Source of the DNA: Rosenbergiella epipactidis
Lineage (GTDB): Bacteria; Pseudomonadota; Gammaproteobacteria; Enterobacterales; Enterobacteriaceae
Assembly: GCF_018494055.1 (NCBI RefSeq)
Contig: NZ_JABBFQ010000003.1
Span: 434,001-498,000 of the forward strand
Reading direction: 5' to 3'
Length of the DNA: 64,000 nt
The position numbers and the translations under genes were made by a program. Shown here piece by piece: positions 10,443-23,148 of this stretch. Positions within the stretch are counted from its first letter, which is position 1. The number at the start of each line of letters is the position of its first letter. The notes under the pieces were generated by a model, which saw nothing but the letters and a program-made list of their open reading frames with translations, was not told the origin of the DNA and did no database searches.

Positions 10443-11386
10443 GCCGCCGTGTTGCCACTATCTCCTTAAATCCCGCCTACGATCTGGTTGGTTTTACGCC
10501 AGAGATCGAGCGTGGTGAGGTAAATTTGGTTGAGACCACTGGCCTGCATGCTGCCGGCAAAGGGATCAACGTTGCTAAAGTTTTAAATGATCTTGGGGTG
10601 GACGTTACGGTAGGCGGACTGCTAGGACGTGACAACCAAGAGGGCTTCGAACAGTTATTTGCTGAGTTAGGCCTACATAACCGTTTTCAGGTCATTGATG
10701 GCCGTACGCGTATTAATATCAAAGTGACTGAAGCAGGTGGCGATGTCACCGACCTCAACTTTTCCGGCTTCAACGTCAGCGAAGAAAATTGGCAGCATTT
10801 CAAACAAGACTCGCTTAATTGGCTTGGCGACTTCGATATGGTCTGCGTGAGTGGAAGCTTACCTCAAGGGATCGCCCTTGATGAGTTTACCGACTGGATG
10901 AAAGCGCTTCGTCAACAATGTCCATGTTTGGTCTTCGACAGTAGCCGGGCAGCGCTCGATGCAGGATTACTGGCAGGCCCTTGGTTAGTGAAGCCTAATC
11001 GCCGGGAATTAGAAATGTGGGCGGGCCGCTCACTGCCTGAACTCAGCGATATTATTGCTGCCGCCCATCAACTGCGTGAGCAAGGGATCAGTCACGTTGT
11101 GGTCTCTCTTGGAGCAGAAGGGGCGCTATGGGTTAACGCCTCCGGTGCATGGCTGGCAAAACCTCCTGCGTGTGAAATCGTCAGCACGGTAGGGGCGGGT
11201 GATTCCATGGTGGGCGGGCTGATTTACGGCTTACTGATGGGTGAAACCAGCGAACATACCTTAAGGTTAGCGACAGCGGTTGCGGCACTGGCAGTAAGCC
11301 AAAGCAACGTTGGCATTACGGACCGCTCAGCCCTTGCGGCGATGATGGCTCGTGTCGAATTACACTCCGTTACCGAACAGCAGTAG
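10439..11386 (+). CDS. fruK: 1-phosphofructokinase
   Basis: 315 residues, PfkB/ribokinase family. The N-terminal substrate signature is [15 protein letters not shown] and the C-terminal ATP/anion-hole signature is [14 protein letters not shown], with the catalytic Asp in GAGDS. It converts fructose 1-phosphate to fructose 1,6-bisphosphate. Its ATG overlaps the fruB stop (ATGA), which suggests translational coupling; fruA follows 12 bases later. Confidence 0.97.
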   Translation: MSRRVATISLNPAYDLVGFTPEIERGEVNLVETTGLHAAGKGINVAKVLNDLGVDVTVGGLLGRDNQEGFEQLFAELGLHNRFQVIDGRTRINIKVTEAGGDVTDLNFSGFNVSEENWQHFKQDSLNWLGDFDMVCVSGSLPQGIALDEFTDWMKALRQQCPCLVFDSSRAALDAGLLAGPWLVKPNRRELEMWAGRSLPELSDIIAAAHQLREQGISHVVVSLGAEGALWVNASGAWLAKPPACEIVSTVGAGDSMVGGLIYGLLMGETSEHTLRLATAVAALAVSQSNVGITDRSALAAMMARVELHSVTEQQ

Positions 11387-11398
11387 AGGAAAGTAAAG

Positions 11399-13093
11399 AT
11401 GAAAATTGCATTAATCCCCGATGCATCGTTGGGCTTAGCGTCGGCACAGCTGGTTAAACAAGCCTTCGAAAAGGCGATCAGTGAGCAGTCCGAGTATTCA
11501 TTAGCGACGGTAGCTGAGGCAGAAACCGTGATTGTTGCAGGAGATCCTGCAGCGGCCGCTTCTCACTTAGCCGGAAAACAGGTCGCGGTCACAGAGAGCC
11601 AATCACTGTTGACCGACGCGAAAACCGCCATTGGACAAGCATTAGCTAACGCAACGACTTGGCAAGCCCCAGCGGTGGTCTCCACACCTTCAGTGGCCAC
11701 GACGTCTGCGGTGAAGAAAATCGTTGCCGTCACCGCCTGCCCAACGGGTGTGGCACATACCTTTATGGCGGCTGAAGCGATAGAAGCGGAAGCGAAAAAG
11801 CGCGGATGGCCGGTACGTGTTGAAACCCGTGGTTCTGTCGGTGCCGGTAATCCGATCACCCCAGAAGAAGTGGCTGATGCCGATATTGTCTTTATCGCTG
11901 CCGATATTGAAGTTGACTTGGCGAAGTTTGCCGGAAAACCAATGTATCGGACATCCACCGGCCTTGCCCTGAAAAAGACCGCGCAAGAGTTCGATAAAGC
12001 GCTGAATGAGGCAAAGCCTTATCATTCAGCCAATGGCTCGGCGCAGGCTGCATCAGGCAGTGCGGGGGATAAAAAAGAGAAATCCGGCGCTTATCGTCAC
12101 TTGCTTACCGGTGTCTCATTCATGTTACCTATGGTGGTCGCGGGCGGTCTGTGTATCGCATTGTCTTTCGCTTTGGGTATTAACGCCTTTAAAGAACAGG
12201 GCACTCTTGCAGCCGCCTTGATGCAAATTGGTGGAACCACGGCATTTGCCCTAATGGTTCCAGTGTTGGCCGGTTACATTGCCTTCTCCATCGCTGACCG
12301 CCCAGGCTTAACTCCAGGGCTGATTGGCGGTATGTTAGCCTCCACATTAAGCGCAGGTTTCCTCGGCGGTATCATTGCTGGATTTATTGCGGGCTACACT
12401 GCAAAACTGATTAGCGGTAAGTTAAAGCTGCCGCAAAGCATGGAAGCGCTAAAACCCATCTTAATTATTCCGTTGGTGGCAAGTTTAGTAACTGGTCTAC
12501 TGATGATCTACGTAGTGGGTAAGCCTGTTGCCTTTATCATGGAATCATTAACGCATTGGTTAGGGACCATGGGCACAGCAAACGCAGTCTTATTGGGTGC
12601 GGTGCTTGGGGCGATGCAATGTAGTGATATGGGTGGCCCGATAAATAAGGTGGCTTATGCCTTTGGTGTCGGCTTATTAAGTTCTTCTACCTACGGTCCG
12701 ATGGCAGCCATTATGGCGGCAGGTATGGTCCCGCCTTTAGCAATGGGCTTAGCGACCTTGGTTGCGCGTCGTAAGTTTGCCAAAGCGCAACAAGAGGGTG
12801 GTAAGGCCGCGATAGTGCTCGGATTATGTTATATCACCGAAGGAGCCATTCCCTTCGCTGCGCGTGATCCCCTACGGGTATTACCTTGCTGTATCGTAGG
12901 CGGCGCGCTGACCGGCGCGATTGCCATGGCAATCGGTTCTAAACTGATGGCACCTCATGGCGGGATCTTCGTGTTCTTAATTCCTGGCGCGATCACTCCG
13001 GTACTGGGCTATATCGGTGCCATCTTAGCGGGTGCGATTGTCGCGGGTATTGCTTACGCTATTATCAAGCGTCCTGAGCCAATTACCGCCTAA
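11399..13093 (+). CDS. fruA: Fructose-specific PTS permease EIIB'BC
   Basis: 564 residues. A degenerate N-terminal IIB' domain (about 1-100) is followed by an active IIB domain with the phosphorylated Cys114 in TACPTGVAHTFMAAE, and then the IIC membrane domain (about 228-560) with the conserved GAIPFAARDPLRVLP region (here EGAIPFAARDP). It imports fructose as fructose 1-phosphate. It is the last gene of the operon and is closed by a strong terminator. Confidence 0.97.
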   Translation: MKIALIPDASLGLASAQLVKQAFEKAISEQSEYSLATVAEAETVIVAGDPAAAASHLAGKQVAVTESQSLLTDAKTAIGQALANATTWQAPAVVSTPSVATTSAVKKIVAVTACPTGVAHTFMAAEAIEAEAKKRGWPVRVETRGSVGAGNPITPEEVADADIVFIAADIEVDLAKFAGKPMYRTSTGLALKKTAQEFDKALNEAKPYHSANGSAQAASGSAGDKKEKSGAYRHLLTGVSFMLPMVVAGGLCIALSFALGINAFKEQGTLAAALMQIGGTTAFALMVPVLAGYIAFSIADRPGLTPGLIGGMLASTLSAGFLGGIIAGFIAGYTAKLISGKLKLPQSMEALKPILIIPLVASLVTGLLMIYVVGKPVAFIMESLTHWLGTMGTANAVLLGAVLGAMQCSDMGGPINKVAYAFGVGLLSSSTYGPMAAIMAAGMVPPLAMGLATLVARRKFAKAQQEGGKAAIVLGLCYITEGAIPFAARDPLRVLPCCIVGGALTGAIAMAIGSKLMAPHGGIFVFLIPGAITPVLGYIGAILAGAIVAGIAYAIIKRPEPITA

Positions 13094-13109
13094 GACGACG
13101 GTATCAAAG

Positions 13110-13146
13110 AAAAAGGCCGCTCCCTGTAGGGGGCGGCCTTTTTTAT
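13110..13146. terminator. Bidirectional terminator between fruA and nfo
   Basis: AAAGGCCGC/GCGGCCTTT stem with a loop of about 12 bases, preceded by A residues and followed by T residues. It lies between the two convergent stop codons. Confidence 0.88.
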
Positions 13147-13157
13147 TGCACTCACTA

Positions 13158-13997
13158 TTATTGCTGGGCTTGGAGCCAAGCGATCTCTTCTGCCCAAATA
13201 TCCGGATTAATCGTTTCTAAGATAAGCGGGATATGATCAAAACGCGGATCTTGCATTAACCATTTAAAGGGCGTGTGACCAATATTGCCTTCGCCTAGGC
13301 TATCGTGGCGGTCGACGCGGCTATTAAATTGGCTTTTCGCATCATTTAAATGCATTCCTCGTAGGTATTGAAAACCGACGATACGTTCGAAAGCATTAAA
13401 CGTCTTTTCGCACTCTTCTACAGTACGCAGGTCGTAGCCTGCCGCAAAAGCGTGACAGGTATCGATACAGACGCCCACCCGGGATTTATCCTCAACATGA
13501 TGGATAATCTCCGCCAGGTGCTCGAATTCAAAGCCAAGGTTACTGCCTTGCCCTGCGGTATTTTCGATAACCGCCGTCACGCCAGAGGTTTTATCCAGAG
13601 CAATATTAATCGATTCGGCAATACGTTTTAGGCATTCATCGGTAGAGATTTGCTGAAGATGGCTACCCGGATGGAAATTAAGCAAGGCGATCCCTAAGGA
13701 CGCGGCACGTTCTAGCTCATCAATAAAAGCGACGCGCGATTTCTCCAAGGCTTCAGCCACGGGATGGCCGAGGTTAATTAAGTAGCTATCGTGTGGCAGA
13801 ATCTGTTGCGGCCCATAACCGTAGTCGCTGCAAGCCTGACGGAAGAGATCGATAGTCGATTGCGGCAGTGGAGGGGCCTTCCACTGACGCTGATTTTTGG
13901 TAAATAGCGCAAAAGCCGTTGCGCCAATATCATGTGCCCGCGTTACCGCATTAAAGACACCGCCTGCAGCACTGACATGCGCTCCAATATATTTCAT
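13158..13997 (-). CDS. nfo: Endonuclease IV
   Basis: 279 residues, the usual length. AP-endonuclease family 2 signatures with metal ligands are present: GAHVSAAGG at the N terminus, [31 protein letters not shown] and [20 protein letters not shown]. It cleaves at abasic sites and at oxidised 3' ends using three zinc ions. In E. coli it is induced by SoxRS; I did not find a convincing soxbox here. It is convergent with fruA and divergent from yeiE. Confidence 0.97.
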   Translation of the reverse strand: MKYIGAHVSAAGGVFNAVTRAHDIGATAFALFTKNQRQWKAPPLPQSTIDLFRQACSDYGYGPQQILPHDSYLINLGHPVAEALEKSRVAFIDELERAASLGIALLNFHPGSHLQQISTDECLKRIAESINIALDKTSGVTAVIENTAGQGSNLGFEFEHLAEIIHHVEDKSRVGVCIDTCHAFAAGYDLRTVEECEKTFNAFERIVGFQYLRGMHLNDAKSQFNSRVDRHDSLGEGNIGHTPFKWLMQDPRFDHIPLILETINPDIWAEEIAWLQAQQ

Positions 13998-14148
13998 TAT
14001 TTATCCCTGACATGATAAGTCGAGTGGTGTGTGCATAAATCATAAATTCGTTCACGATTCTATTATTAATCGGTAAAACTGGTAAACTGTTTACTTTAAC
14101 TGGTTATGTCAAAGCTTATCACAATAGCAAAGGTCAGGGATTTACCCT

Positions 14149-15024
14149 ATGCATATTACGCTACGCCAACTCGCTGTTTTTACTGAAGTTCTTAAGAGTG
14201 GTTCGACCACTCATGCTGCGCAAGTTCTTGCGCTATCTCAATCAGCAGTGAGTGCCTCGTTAACCGATTTAGAGGGTCAACTGGGTGTGCAATTATTCGA
14301 TCGCGCCGGTAAGCGTTTGATTATTAATGAGCATGGTCGGCTACTCTATCCTCGGGCCATGGCGTTGTTAGATCATGCCAAGGATATTGAACTGTTGTTT
14401 AAACAAGGACAGGGTGCTTTATCGCTCGCCGCCAGCAGTACCATAGGCAATTATCTGTTACCTGCAGTGATTGCGGATTATCGCCGCGATTTACCCGATG
14501 CCCGATTAGAGCTTACGGTAGGAAACAGTCAAGAAGTGATCGATGCTGTCGCGCACTTCAATGCTGATATCGGATTGATCGAAGGACCTTGTCACCAGCA
14601 CGATATCGTCAGCCAGCCGTGGTTACAAGATGAACTGGTTATTTTTGCTGCACCGGGTGCGGCGATCTTTAAACAGCCCGTTACGCTAGAGGCGTTAGCC
14701 AATGCGCCGTGGATCCTTCGTGAGCAAGGTTCAGGAACCCGCGAACTGGTCGACCACCTGTTACTCAGCAAGCTTAGCCACTATCATGTGACGATGGAAT
14801 TAGGCAATTCTGAAGCGATCAAACATGCTGTACGTTACGGTATGGGGCTAAGCTGTCTTTCACGGCGTGTTATTGCCGACCTACTAGACAGCGGCTTACT
14901 ACGCGAAGTGCATGCACCTCTCCCCACCATGACCCGTACCCTTTATTTGATTCAACACCAACAGAAGCAGCGCTCCCGGGCGATAGAACGTTTCTTAACC
15001 TACTGCCACCAAGTGGTTGAATAG
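14149..15024 (+). CDS. yeiE: LysR-type regulator YeiE
   Basis: 291 residues. The N-terminal winged helix ([42 protein letters not shown] pattern, residues 1-60) is followed by a periplasmic-binding-protein-like effector domain (about 90-285) with [16 protein letters not shown] and [12 protein letters not shown]. It aligns throughout with E. coli YeiE, which is reported to respond to sulfite. It lies directly upstream of lysP on the same strand, with nfo divergent on its other side; the yeiH gene of E. coli is missing. Confidence 0.93.
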   Translation: MHITLRQLAVFTEVLKSGSTTHAAQVLALSQSAVSASLTDLEGQLGVQLFDRAGKRLIINEHGRLLYPRAMALLDHAKDIELLFKQGQGALSLAASSTIGNYLLPAVIADYRRDLPDARLELTVGNSQEVIDAVAHFNADIGLIEGPCHQHDIVSQPWLQDELVIFAAPGAAIFKQPVTLEALANAPWILREQGSGTRELVDHLLLSKLSHYHVTMELGNSEAIKHAVRYGMGLSCLSRRVIADLLDSGLLREVHAPLPTMTRTLYLIQHQQKQRSRAIERFLTYCHQVVE

Positions 15025-15144
15025 GGTAAGGCTAATGATCGTTGCGTGATTATGAAGGTAACTTATAACAGTGAAGATAGTGCAACGCGGCTGCACTGCT
15101 CTTGTTACAATCGCGCACAATTTTAGCCAGGTGAGTTTTATCCT

Positions 15145-16629
15145 ATGAATTCGAGTTCTTCTCAAACGGGCGCGTCGGGCTTAAAACGCTCGCTCAAAGC
15201 TCGTCACCTGACAATGATTGCGATCGGCGGTTCGATTGGAACCGGGTTATTCGTCGCGTCAGGCGCCAGTATTTCTCAAGCCGGACCCGGTGGCGCGTTA
15301 TTGTCGTATGCAGTAATTGGTTTGATGGTTTACTTTTTAATGACCAGCTTAGGTGAGCTCGCGGCGTACATGCCGGTATCGGGATCGTTCTCCACCTATG
15401 GTTCGCAGTACGTTGATGAAGGCTTTGGTTTTGCCCTTGGCTGGAACTATTGGTACAACTGGGCCGTAACCATCGCCGTTGATTTGGTGGCCGCACAGTT
15501 AGTTATGGGTTATTGGTTTCCCGATGTGCCGGGCTGGATCTGGAGTGCGTCTTTCCTCGCGGTTATCTTCCTATTAAACGTCATTTCGGTGAAAGGTTTC
15601 GGTGAAGCAGAATATTGGTTCTCCTTAATCAAGGTGGTTACTGTCGTGATTTTTATCGCGGTAGGGGTCTTGATGATTGTGGGGATCTTACACGGCGCAG
15701 AAAACGCGGGGATCAAAAACTGGCAATTAGGCGATGCTCCGTTTGTCGGCGGATTCCCAGCGATGATTGGCGTGGCGATGATTGTCGGCTTCTCATTCCA
15801 AGGCACTGAGCTGATTGGTATCGCAGCGGGCGAGTCAGAAAATCCAGAGAAAAATATTCCCCGTGCGGTACGTCAAGTATTCTGGCGTATCTTACTGTTT
15901 TATGTCTTCGCCATTTTAGTGATCAGCTTGATTTTACCTTATACCGACCCGCGTTTATTACGTAATGATGTGGGCGATATCAGTGTCAGTCCTTTCACCC
16001 TAGTGTTCCAAAATGCGGGGCTATTATCCGCTGCGGCGGTGATGAACGCTGTGATCTTAACGGCCGTTCTATCGGCGGGTAATTCCGGTATGTATGCCTC
16101 GACACGTATGCTCTATACCTTGGCAACCGAAGGTAAAGCCCCGAAGATTTTTGCGGTATTGACCAAAAATGGCGTACCCCGCAATGCCTTGATTGTAACC
16201 ACGGTGATCGCCGGTCTGTGTTTTCTCTCCTCACGGTTTGGTAACCAAACGGTTTATCTGTGGTTATTGAATACTTCGGGGATGACCGGATTTATCGCAT
16301 GGTTGGGGATTGCTATCAGCCATTATCGTTTCCGTAAAGGGTATATCGCTCAAGGTTATGATCTGAATGATTTACCTTATCGCTCCGGCTTTTTCCCGTT
16401 AGGGCCGATGTTTGCCTTTGGTCTCTGTCTGATTATTACCCTAGGCCAAAACTACCAGGCATTCCTCGTGGATAAGATCGATTGGTATGGTGTGGCGGCG
16501 ACCTATATTGGTATCCCGCTGTTCTTATTGATCTGGCTGGGCTATCGCATCGTTCGTGGCGGACACATCATTCGCTATCAAGAGATGCACTTCCCACGCT
16601 TTAAAGCAGGGAAACGCCTCGACAGCTAA
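15145..16629 (+). CDS. lysP: Lysine-specific permease LysP
   Basis: 494 residues and about twelve membrane segments of the APC (amino acid permease) family. The family signature near the N terminus reads ARHLTMIAIGGSIGTGLFVASG. It imports L-lysine by proton symport, and in E. coli it also holds the membrane regulator CadC inactive when lysine is scarce. The 120-base upstream region contains a small perfect hairpin (AGTGCA/TGCACT near 15079-15097), but I could not identify an ArgP site with confidence. Confidence 0.95.
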   Translation: MNSSSSQTGASGLKRSLKARHLTMIAIGGSIGTGLFVASGASISQAGPGGALLSYAVIGLMVYFLMTSLGELAAYMPVSGSFSTYGSQYVDEGFGFALGWNYWYNWAVTIAVDLVAAQLVMGYWFPDVPGWIWSASFLAVIFLLNVISVKGFGEAEYWFSLIKVVTVVIFIAVGVLMIVGILHGAENAGIKNWQLGDAPFVGGFPAMIGVAMIVGFSFQGTELIGIAAGESENPEKNIPRAVRQVFWRILLFYVFAILVISLILPYTDPRLLRNDVGDISVSPFTLVFQNAGLLSAAAVMNAVILTAVLSAGNSGMYASTRMLYTLATEGKAPKIFAVLTKNGVPRNALIVTTVIAGLCFLSSRFGNQTVYLWLLNTSGMTGFIAWLGIAISHYRFRKGYIAQGYDLNDLPYRSGFFPLGPMFAFGLCLIITLGQNYQAFLVDKIDWYGVAATYIGIPLFLLIWLGYRIVRGGHIIRYQEMHFPRFKAGKRLDS

Positions 16630-16638
16630 TGCCAAGGG

Positions 16639-16660
16639 CCAGGGCGCGCAATGCCCCTGG
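16639..16660. terminator. Weak hairpin between lysP and the LysR-type gene
   Basis: CCAGGG/CCCTGG stem located between convergent stop codons of lysP and the following minus-strand gene. No T run follows on either strand, so it is a possible but not typical terminator. Confidence 0.35.
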
Positions 16661-16662
16661 TC

Positions 16663-17529
16663 TTAGTCTGGATAGATTTCCACCATCAATGCACTTAATG
16701 CCCTGACATTGGGTGACTCCCCTTCATGACGCCATATCAATCCAGTATGTAAATGACTGATATTATCGGGGAGCTGATGAATGGCGACCCGAGTATGGTC
16801 GGTCAGCTTATTTAATAAGGAATGCGGGATCACCGCAAGTCCAGCCCCTCCGGCAACGCAGGCTAACATGGCATGATAAGACTGAATTTCCATAATAGGG
16901 CCTGGCGTGACGCCCGCTTGCGCGAACCAGTGTTCTAGGCGATGACGGTAAGAACAGCTACTGCGAAAGGCGAAAAAAGTCTCTCCTATCACATCTTGTG
17001 CCACGGTGACCGGTGGATGGGCTGGGTTAGTGATTAAGACCAGGCGATCGCGATAATGGTGACCACATATGACATCGGGACGCGGTGAAGGCTGATCGGT
17101 TAAGGCTACGGCTAACTCCCCCTTGACGACGCCATCAAGGATTTCGCCAGAGGTCCCGGTTACCAAGGAAAGCTGCACAGCAGGGTAGCGTTGATGGTAA
17201 GCAGAGAGCAATGCCGGTAAGCGGGTGGCTGCAACACTCTCTAGACTGCCGAGCGTTAACGTTCCTGAAGGATCAGCGGAGCGTGAAAGCTGCAAAGCTT
17301 CTTCACTTAACTGCAAAATTTTACGGGCATAGTGTAAAAATTCATGACCGATCGGCGAGAGCCTTAACCGCTGTTTTTCACGAATAAACAGCGCGTTACC
17401 GACTTCCTCTTCAAGCTGTTTAAGACGGGTGGTGAGGTTAGAGGGCACACGGTGTAACTGTTCTGCTGCCTTAACTATCGAACCGTATTCCGCCACTGCA
17501 CAAAACATTTTTAACTGAACAAGATCCAT
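16663..17529 (-). CDS. LysR-type transcriptional regulator, PtrR (YneJ)-like
   Basis: 288 residues from an ATG preceded by AAGG at seven bases; an upstream in-frame ATG eight codons earlier has no such signal. The DNA-binding part reads MDLVQLKMFCAVAEYGSI...HRVPSNLTTRLKQLEEEVG, the RVPSNLTTR helix being typical of the PtrR/YneJ-type LysR subgroup. The effector-binding domain spans about 90-285. The target and effector are unknown: the neighbours lysP (convergent) and folE (divergent) are conserved genes that usually have no such partner. I assign family only. Confidence 0.8.
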   Translation of the reverse strand: MDLVQLKMFCAVAEYGSIVKAAEQLHRVPSNLTTRLKQLEEEVGNALFIREKQRLRLSPIGHEFLHYARKILQLSEEALQLSRSADPSGTLTLGSLESVAATRLPALLSAYHQRYPAVQLSLVTGTSGEILDGVVKGELAVALTDQPSPRPDVICGHHYRDRLVLITNPAHPPVTVAQDVIGETFFAFRSSCSYRHRLEHWFAQAGVTPGPIMEIQSYHAMLACVAGGAGLAVIPHSLLNKLTDHTRVAIHQLPDNISHLHTGLIWRHEGESPNVRALSALMVEIYPD

Positions 17530-17711
17530 TACGTCGCCTTGAGTGTCGATCAAGCCTCTAGTGTAGGAGCAGTTGCCGCGGGACTCAAGCCGTAGCTAAA
17601 TGCGAACAAATGCTGTAAGGGCTGGATTAACCGCGCAGACTGCTTCACAATATGCAAAAGATTACCCGTACCGATATCAACGGGTGTAACACCTGCTGGA
17701 GAATTAAGACG

Positions 17712-18377
17712 ATGTCCGAATTAAGTCAGGAAGCGATGCTGGTCCATGATGCATTGCTGGCTCGCGGGCTTGAAACCCCCCTCAATGCGCCGGTAAATAG
17801 TCAAGATAGCCAACAACGTAAGCAAAAAATAGCGGAACATATGCGTGAAGTGATGTTGCTGCTTAATCTTGACCTCACCGATGACAGTTTAATGGAAACC
17901 CCTAATCGCTTGGCGAAAATGTACGTCGATGAGATTTTCTCTGGCTTGGATTATGCCAACTTCCCAAAGATTACTGTTATCGAAAACAAGATGAATGTTG
18001 ATGAGATGGTTACCGTACGTGATATTACACTGACCAGTACCTGTGAACATCATTTTGTGACCATAGACGGTAAAGCGACAGTGGCCTATATCCCAAAAGA
18101 TAAAGTGATTGGTCTATCGAAAATCAACCGTATTGTGCAATTCTTCGCCGAGCGCCCTCAAGTGCAAGAACGCTTAACACAGCAGGTTCTGGTGGCGCTC
18201 CAAACGTTATTGGGTACCAACAATGTGGCAGTCTGCATTGATGCGGTCCATTACTGTGTGAAGGCTCGGGGGGTGAAAGATGCCACCAGCGCTACGACTA
18301 CGACGTCGTTAGGTGGGTTATTCAAATCCAGCCAAAATACGCGCCAAGAGTTCCTGCGCACCATTCGTAATAACTGA
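17712..18377 (+). CDS. folE: GTP cyclohydrolase I
   Basis: 221 residues from [10 protein letters not shown]; the reading frame stays open 20 codons upstream, but the family starts here and GGAG precedes this ATG. Zinc and catalytic motifs are present: [15 protein letters not shown] (Cys and two His), [23 protein letters not shown] and [10 protein letters not shown]. It converts GTP to 7,8-dihydroneopterin triphosphate, the first step of folate synthesis. yeiB follows about 50 bases later, as in E. coli. Confidence 0.97.
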   Translation: MSELSQEAMLVHDALLARGLETPLNAPVNSQDSQQRKQKIAEHMREVMLLLNLDLTDDSLMETPNRLAKMYVDEIFSGLDYANFPKITVIENKMNVDEMVTVRDITLTSTCEHHFVTIDGKATVAYIPKDKVIGLSKINRIVQFFAERPQVQERLTQQVLVALQTLLGTNNVAVCIDAVHYCVKARGVKDATSATTTTSLGGLFKSSQNTRQEFLRTIRNN

Positions 18378-18426
18378 TCCTGCCGCGGCCAGGTGCCTTC
18401 CTGGCCGAATTGAGACGCTCACACTT

Positions 18427-20329
<1,903 letters not shown>

Positions 20330-20344
20330 TCAGGCAAGGAGATC

Positions 20345-20372
20345 AAGGTAAGCCAATGTAATGACTTACCTT
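20345..20372 (-). terminator. Hairpin after maeA
   Basis: A perfect eight-base-pair stem AAGGTAAG/CTTACCTT with a 12-base loop, just past the maeA stop. The tail read on the minus strand is only weakly T-rich, so it is a plausible but imperfect terminator separating maeA from sanA. Confidence 0.45.
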
Positions 20373-20380
20373 TAGTGGCA

Positions 20381-22078
20381 TTAAATGGAGGCTCGGCGGT
20401 ATTGCCGATAATGCGGTTTCCAGAAATTGGCCTCGACGGCTTCCTTAATCTGCTCCTCGCTGCAGTGTGTTGCCACGCCGTCTTGCTGTGCGGCTAAGGC
20501 GACTTTCACGGCTATATGCTTAGATACCGACTGAATCTCGGTAATCGGTGGCAGGATGGGGCCTTCACCCTGTTGGGCTTTCGGTGAACAATCGGCCAGC
20601 GCTCGGCAGGCACTGAGTAACATATTTTCCGTGACGCGCTTAGCGCCGCTGGCAATCACGCCTAAGCCAATACCGGGGAAAATATAGGCGTTATTACACT
20701 GTGCGATAGCAACCTTCTCACCTTGCCAAGTAACCGTACCAAAAGGGCTGCCCGTCGCGACCAAGGCCTTGCCCTCGGTCCAGGTAAAGATGTCAGTAGG
20801 GGTCGCTTCGGCACGAGAGGTCGGGTTCGACAGCGGCATCACAATCGGCGTGTCGCAGTGGTTGACCATCTCACGAATAATCTCCTCAGTAAATAATCCA
20901 GGTTGTCCTGACACCCCAATAAGAATTGAAGGGTGGGCATTATGCACCACATCGAACAAGGAATAATCGTCATTATCACTCTGCCAATCGCTCAGTGCGG
21001 AGGAGGATTGGCTTAAACGTTGTTGGAAGTCGAGCAGGTTGGTCAGCTTGTCGGTCAGTAGGCCATAGCGGTCGACCATAAAGACACGTGCACGCGCCTC
21101 TTTTTCAGAAAGTCCTTCGTGTTGCATCTCTTTGATGATCTGTTCGGCAATCCCACATCCGGCCGACCCAGCCCCCAAGAATGCGACACGTTGGTCTGAC
21201 AGCTTGGTGCCTGCGGCGCGGCTAGCGGCGACAAGGGTACCGACGGCGACGGCTGCGGTACCTTGAATATCATCATTGAAGCAGCATAGCTCATCTTGAT
21301 AACGTTCTAATAATGGCATGGCATTCTTCTGCGCAAAGTCCTCGAATTGCAACAGAACGTTGGGCCAGCGGCGTTTCACTGCCGAAATAAACTCTGCAAC
21401 GAAACTCTCATATTCTTCGCCAGTGATCCGCTGATGACGCCATCCCATATATAACGGGTCGTTTAACAGCTGCTGATTATTGGTGCCAACATCGAGAACG
21501 ATCGGTAGGGTATAGGCGGGGCTGATCCCCCCACAGGCTGTATAGAGCGACAGTTTGCCAATCGGTATTCCCATCCCGCCGATACCTAAGTCACCCAGCC
21601 CCAAGATGCGTTCACCGTCGGTAACAACAATGACTTTAACATTTTGTTTGGTGGCGTTTTGCAACATATCTTCAATATGATCGCGTTGCGGATAGGAGAT
21701 AAAGACGCCACGCGCGCGACGATAAATCTCAGAGAAGTGTTCACAGGCGCTGCCCACGGTTGGGGTGTAGATAATCGGCATCATCTCTTCAAGATGATCG
21801 TCGATTAAGCGGTAAAACAGCGTCTCGTTGGTATCTTGGATATTACGCAGGAAGACGTGTTTATCATTATCGTTACGAAATGCATTGAACTGCTGCCAAG
21901 CCCGCTCGGCTTGTTCATCGATGGTTTCGACGTTATCCGGCAATAAGCCATTAAGGTTAAAAGCAGTGCGTTCGTCTTGGCTAAAGGCACTGCCTTTATT
22001 CAGTAACGGAAATTCTAATAAAATAGGGCCCGCGTAAGGGATATAGAGGGGACGTTCGCTTTCATACTCCAATTCCAT
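20381..22078 (-). CDS. maeA: NAD-dependent malic enzyme
   Basis: 565 residues, the same length as E. coli MaeA. Motifs in order: [21 protein letters not shown] at the N terminus, the malic enzyme active-site stretch [19 protein letters not shown], metal-site [16 protein letters not shown], and the Rossmann motif [15 protein letters not shown]. It oxidatively decarboxylates malate to pyruvate with NAD. It is transcribed in the same direction as the downstream sanA but probably separately. Confidence 0.96.
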   Translation of the reverse strand: MELEYESERPLYIPYAGPILLEFPLLNKGSAFSQDERTAFNLNGLLPDNVETIDEQAERAWQQFNAFRNDNDKHVFLRNIQDTNETLFYRLIDDHLEEMMPIIYTPTVGSACEHFSEIYRRARGVFISYPQRDHIEDMLQNATKQNVKVIVVTDGERILGLGDLGIGGMGIPIGKLSLYTACGGISPAYTLPIVLDVGTNNQQLLNDPLYMGWRHQRITGEEYESFVAEFISAVKRRWPNVLLQFEDFAQKNAMPLLERYQDELCCFNDDIQGTAAVAVGTLVAASRAAGTKLSDQRVAFLGAGSAGCGIAEQIIKEMQHEGLSEKEARARVFMVDRYGLLTDKLTNLLDFQQRLSQSSSALSDWQSDNDDYSLFDVVHNAHPSILIGVSGQPGLFTEEIIREMVNHCDTPIVMPLSNPTSRAEATPTDIFTWTEGKALVATGSPFGTVTWQGEKVAIAQCNNAYIFPGIGLGVIASGAKRVTENMLLSACRALADCSPKAQQGEGPILPPITEIQSVSKHIAVKVALAAQQDGVATHCSEEQIKEAVEANFWKPHYRQYRRASI

Positions 22079-22191
22079 GCTTTACTCCGTAATGGGGTGG
22101 GTGTGTGGCGTGATATCGTCTAACTATAGTCCCCTGGGCCGAGCTTTTCCGCGCATTGAGTCACTTTCTTACCAAATTTAACCGAACGTTA

Positions 22192-23082
22192 TCACTTCGG
22201 TACTACCGTCACTGTTTCTAACGAATAGCCTCCCAAGGCCGTCAGAATAGCAGCACTGGCCGACTGTTGAGAGAGTGCGGCATCGCTGACTTCAACCAGC
22301 ACGGCACGGGTAATGGCGCTCACTGAGTAGCCCTGTAACTGCATCATAATCAGCGCGCTTTGAAGGGGAGGCAGGCTCGGATTAAAGGCGGCATTTTCGG
22401 CGTAGCGGCCCGTCACCCAGTGATTGTCAGCGATTTGTAACGCGATGCCGCTATAAGCGTGCGTATAAGGGGCATAGCTCTGGCTCGCCGCGTCGACCGC
22501 AGCCTGAATCAGTGGGTCAGACTGAGCAGCGAAGGCATGGGTTTGTGGGTCGAACAGGGTATCCGTAATGCCTAAGTCTTTTGGGCCGAAAGCGTTAGGA
22601 AGATAATCGTGCAAGGTTTGCGGGGGGCGACCGGGTAAATAAATCGTCAGCTGTTGCGCGCTATTAAGCTCATTCATAAATTGGCGGCAATGACCACAAG
22701 GGGTGTAGTTGACCGTGACGGCGGTTAACTGGGGTTCATTACACATCCAAGCATGGTTAATGGCGCTTTGTTCGGCATGGATGGTTTGCTGTATCGGCGC
22801 AGAGGCAAACTCCATATTAGCGCCAAGATACCAGCGTCCACTGATCCCCTGCGCAACCGCGCCGACCTTAAAATGAGAGAGCGGGGTGATGGCATAACTT
22901 GCGGCAAGTGGCAGCAAGGCGAGTGCTAAGTCTGCAGCGGATAGGCCGCTAGCCTGTTGTAATGCGCTGACCTCTTCGGCGCTGAAACTGGCTTTGAAGG
23001 TATCGGCCATGACATAGGGGCGTAAAGCCTGAGCGAGTTCAGGTGTACAGTCTTGGAGGGCATTAAGTAAGCTATCGTTCAT
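22192..23082 (-). CDS. cdd: Cytidine deaminase
   Basis: 296 residues, the long homodimeric enterobacterial form with an active N-terminal domain and a degenerate C-terminal domain. Zinc site and catalytic Glu: IHAEQSAINHAW and TPCGHCRQFMNE. It deaminates cytidine and deoxycytidine in pyrimidine salvage. Only 66 bases separate it from the end of metG, and a terminator fills part of that space, so its promoter must be very close or inside metG. I saw no clear CytR or CRP site. Confidence 0.96.
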   Translation of the reverse strand: MNDSLLNALQDCTPELAQALRPYVMADTFKASFSAEEVSALQQASGLSAADLALALLPLAASYAITPLSHFKVGAVAQGISGRWYLGANMEFASAPIQQTIHAEQSAINHAWMCNEPQLTAVTVNYTPCGHCRQFMNELNSAQQLTIYLPGRPPQTLHDYLPNAFGPKDLGITDTLFDPQTHAFAAQSDPLIQAAVDAASQSYAPYTHAYSGIALQIADNHWVTGRYAENAAFNPSLPPLQSALIMMQLQGYSVSAITRAVLVEVSDAALSQQSASAAILTALGGYSLETVTVVPK

Positions 23083-23106
23083 GATAGTTTTCTCGTTTTA
23101 TAAAGG

Positions 23107-23131
23107 GAAAAAAAACCGGGCATTGCCCGGC
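23107..23131 (-). terminator. Intrinsic terminator of metG
   Basis: GCCGGGCA/TGCCCGG-type stem with a minimal loop followed, on the minus strand, by eight T residues; it begins about 18 bases past the metG stop. Confidence 0.9.
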
Positions 23132-23148
23132 TTAAGTATCGTCAACGC

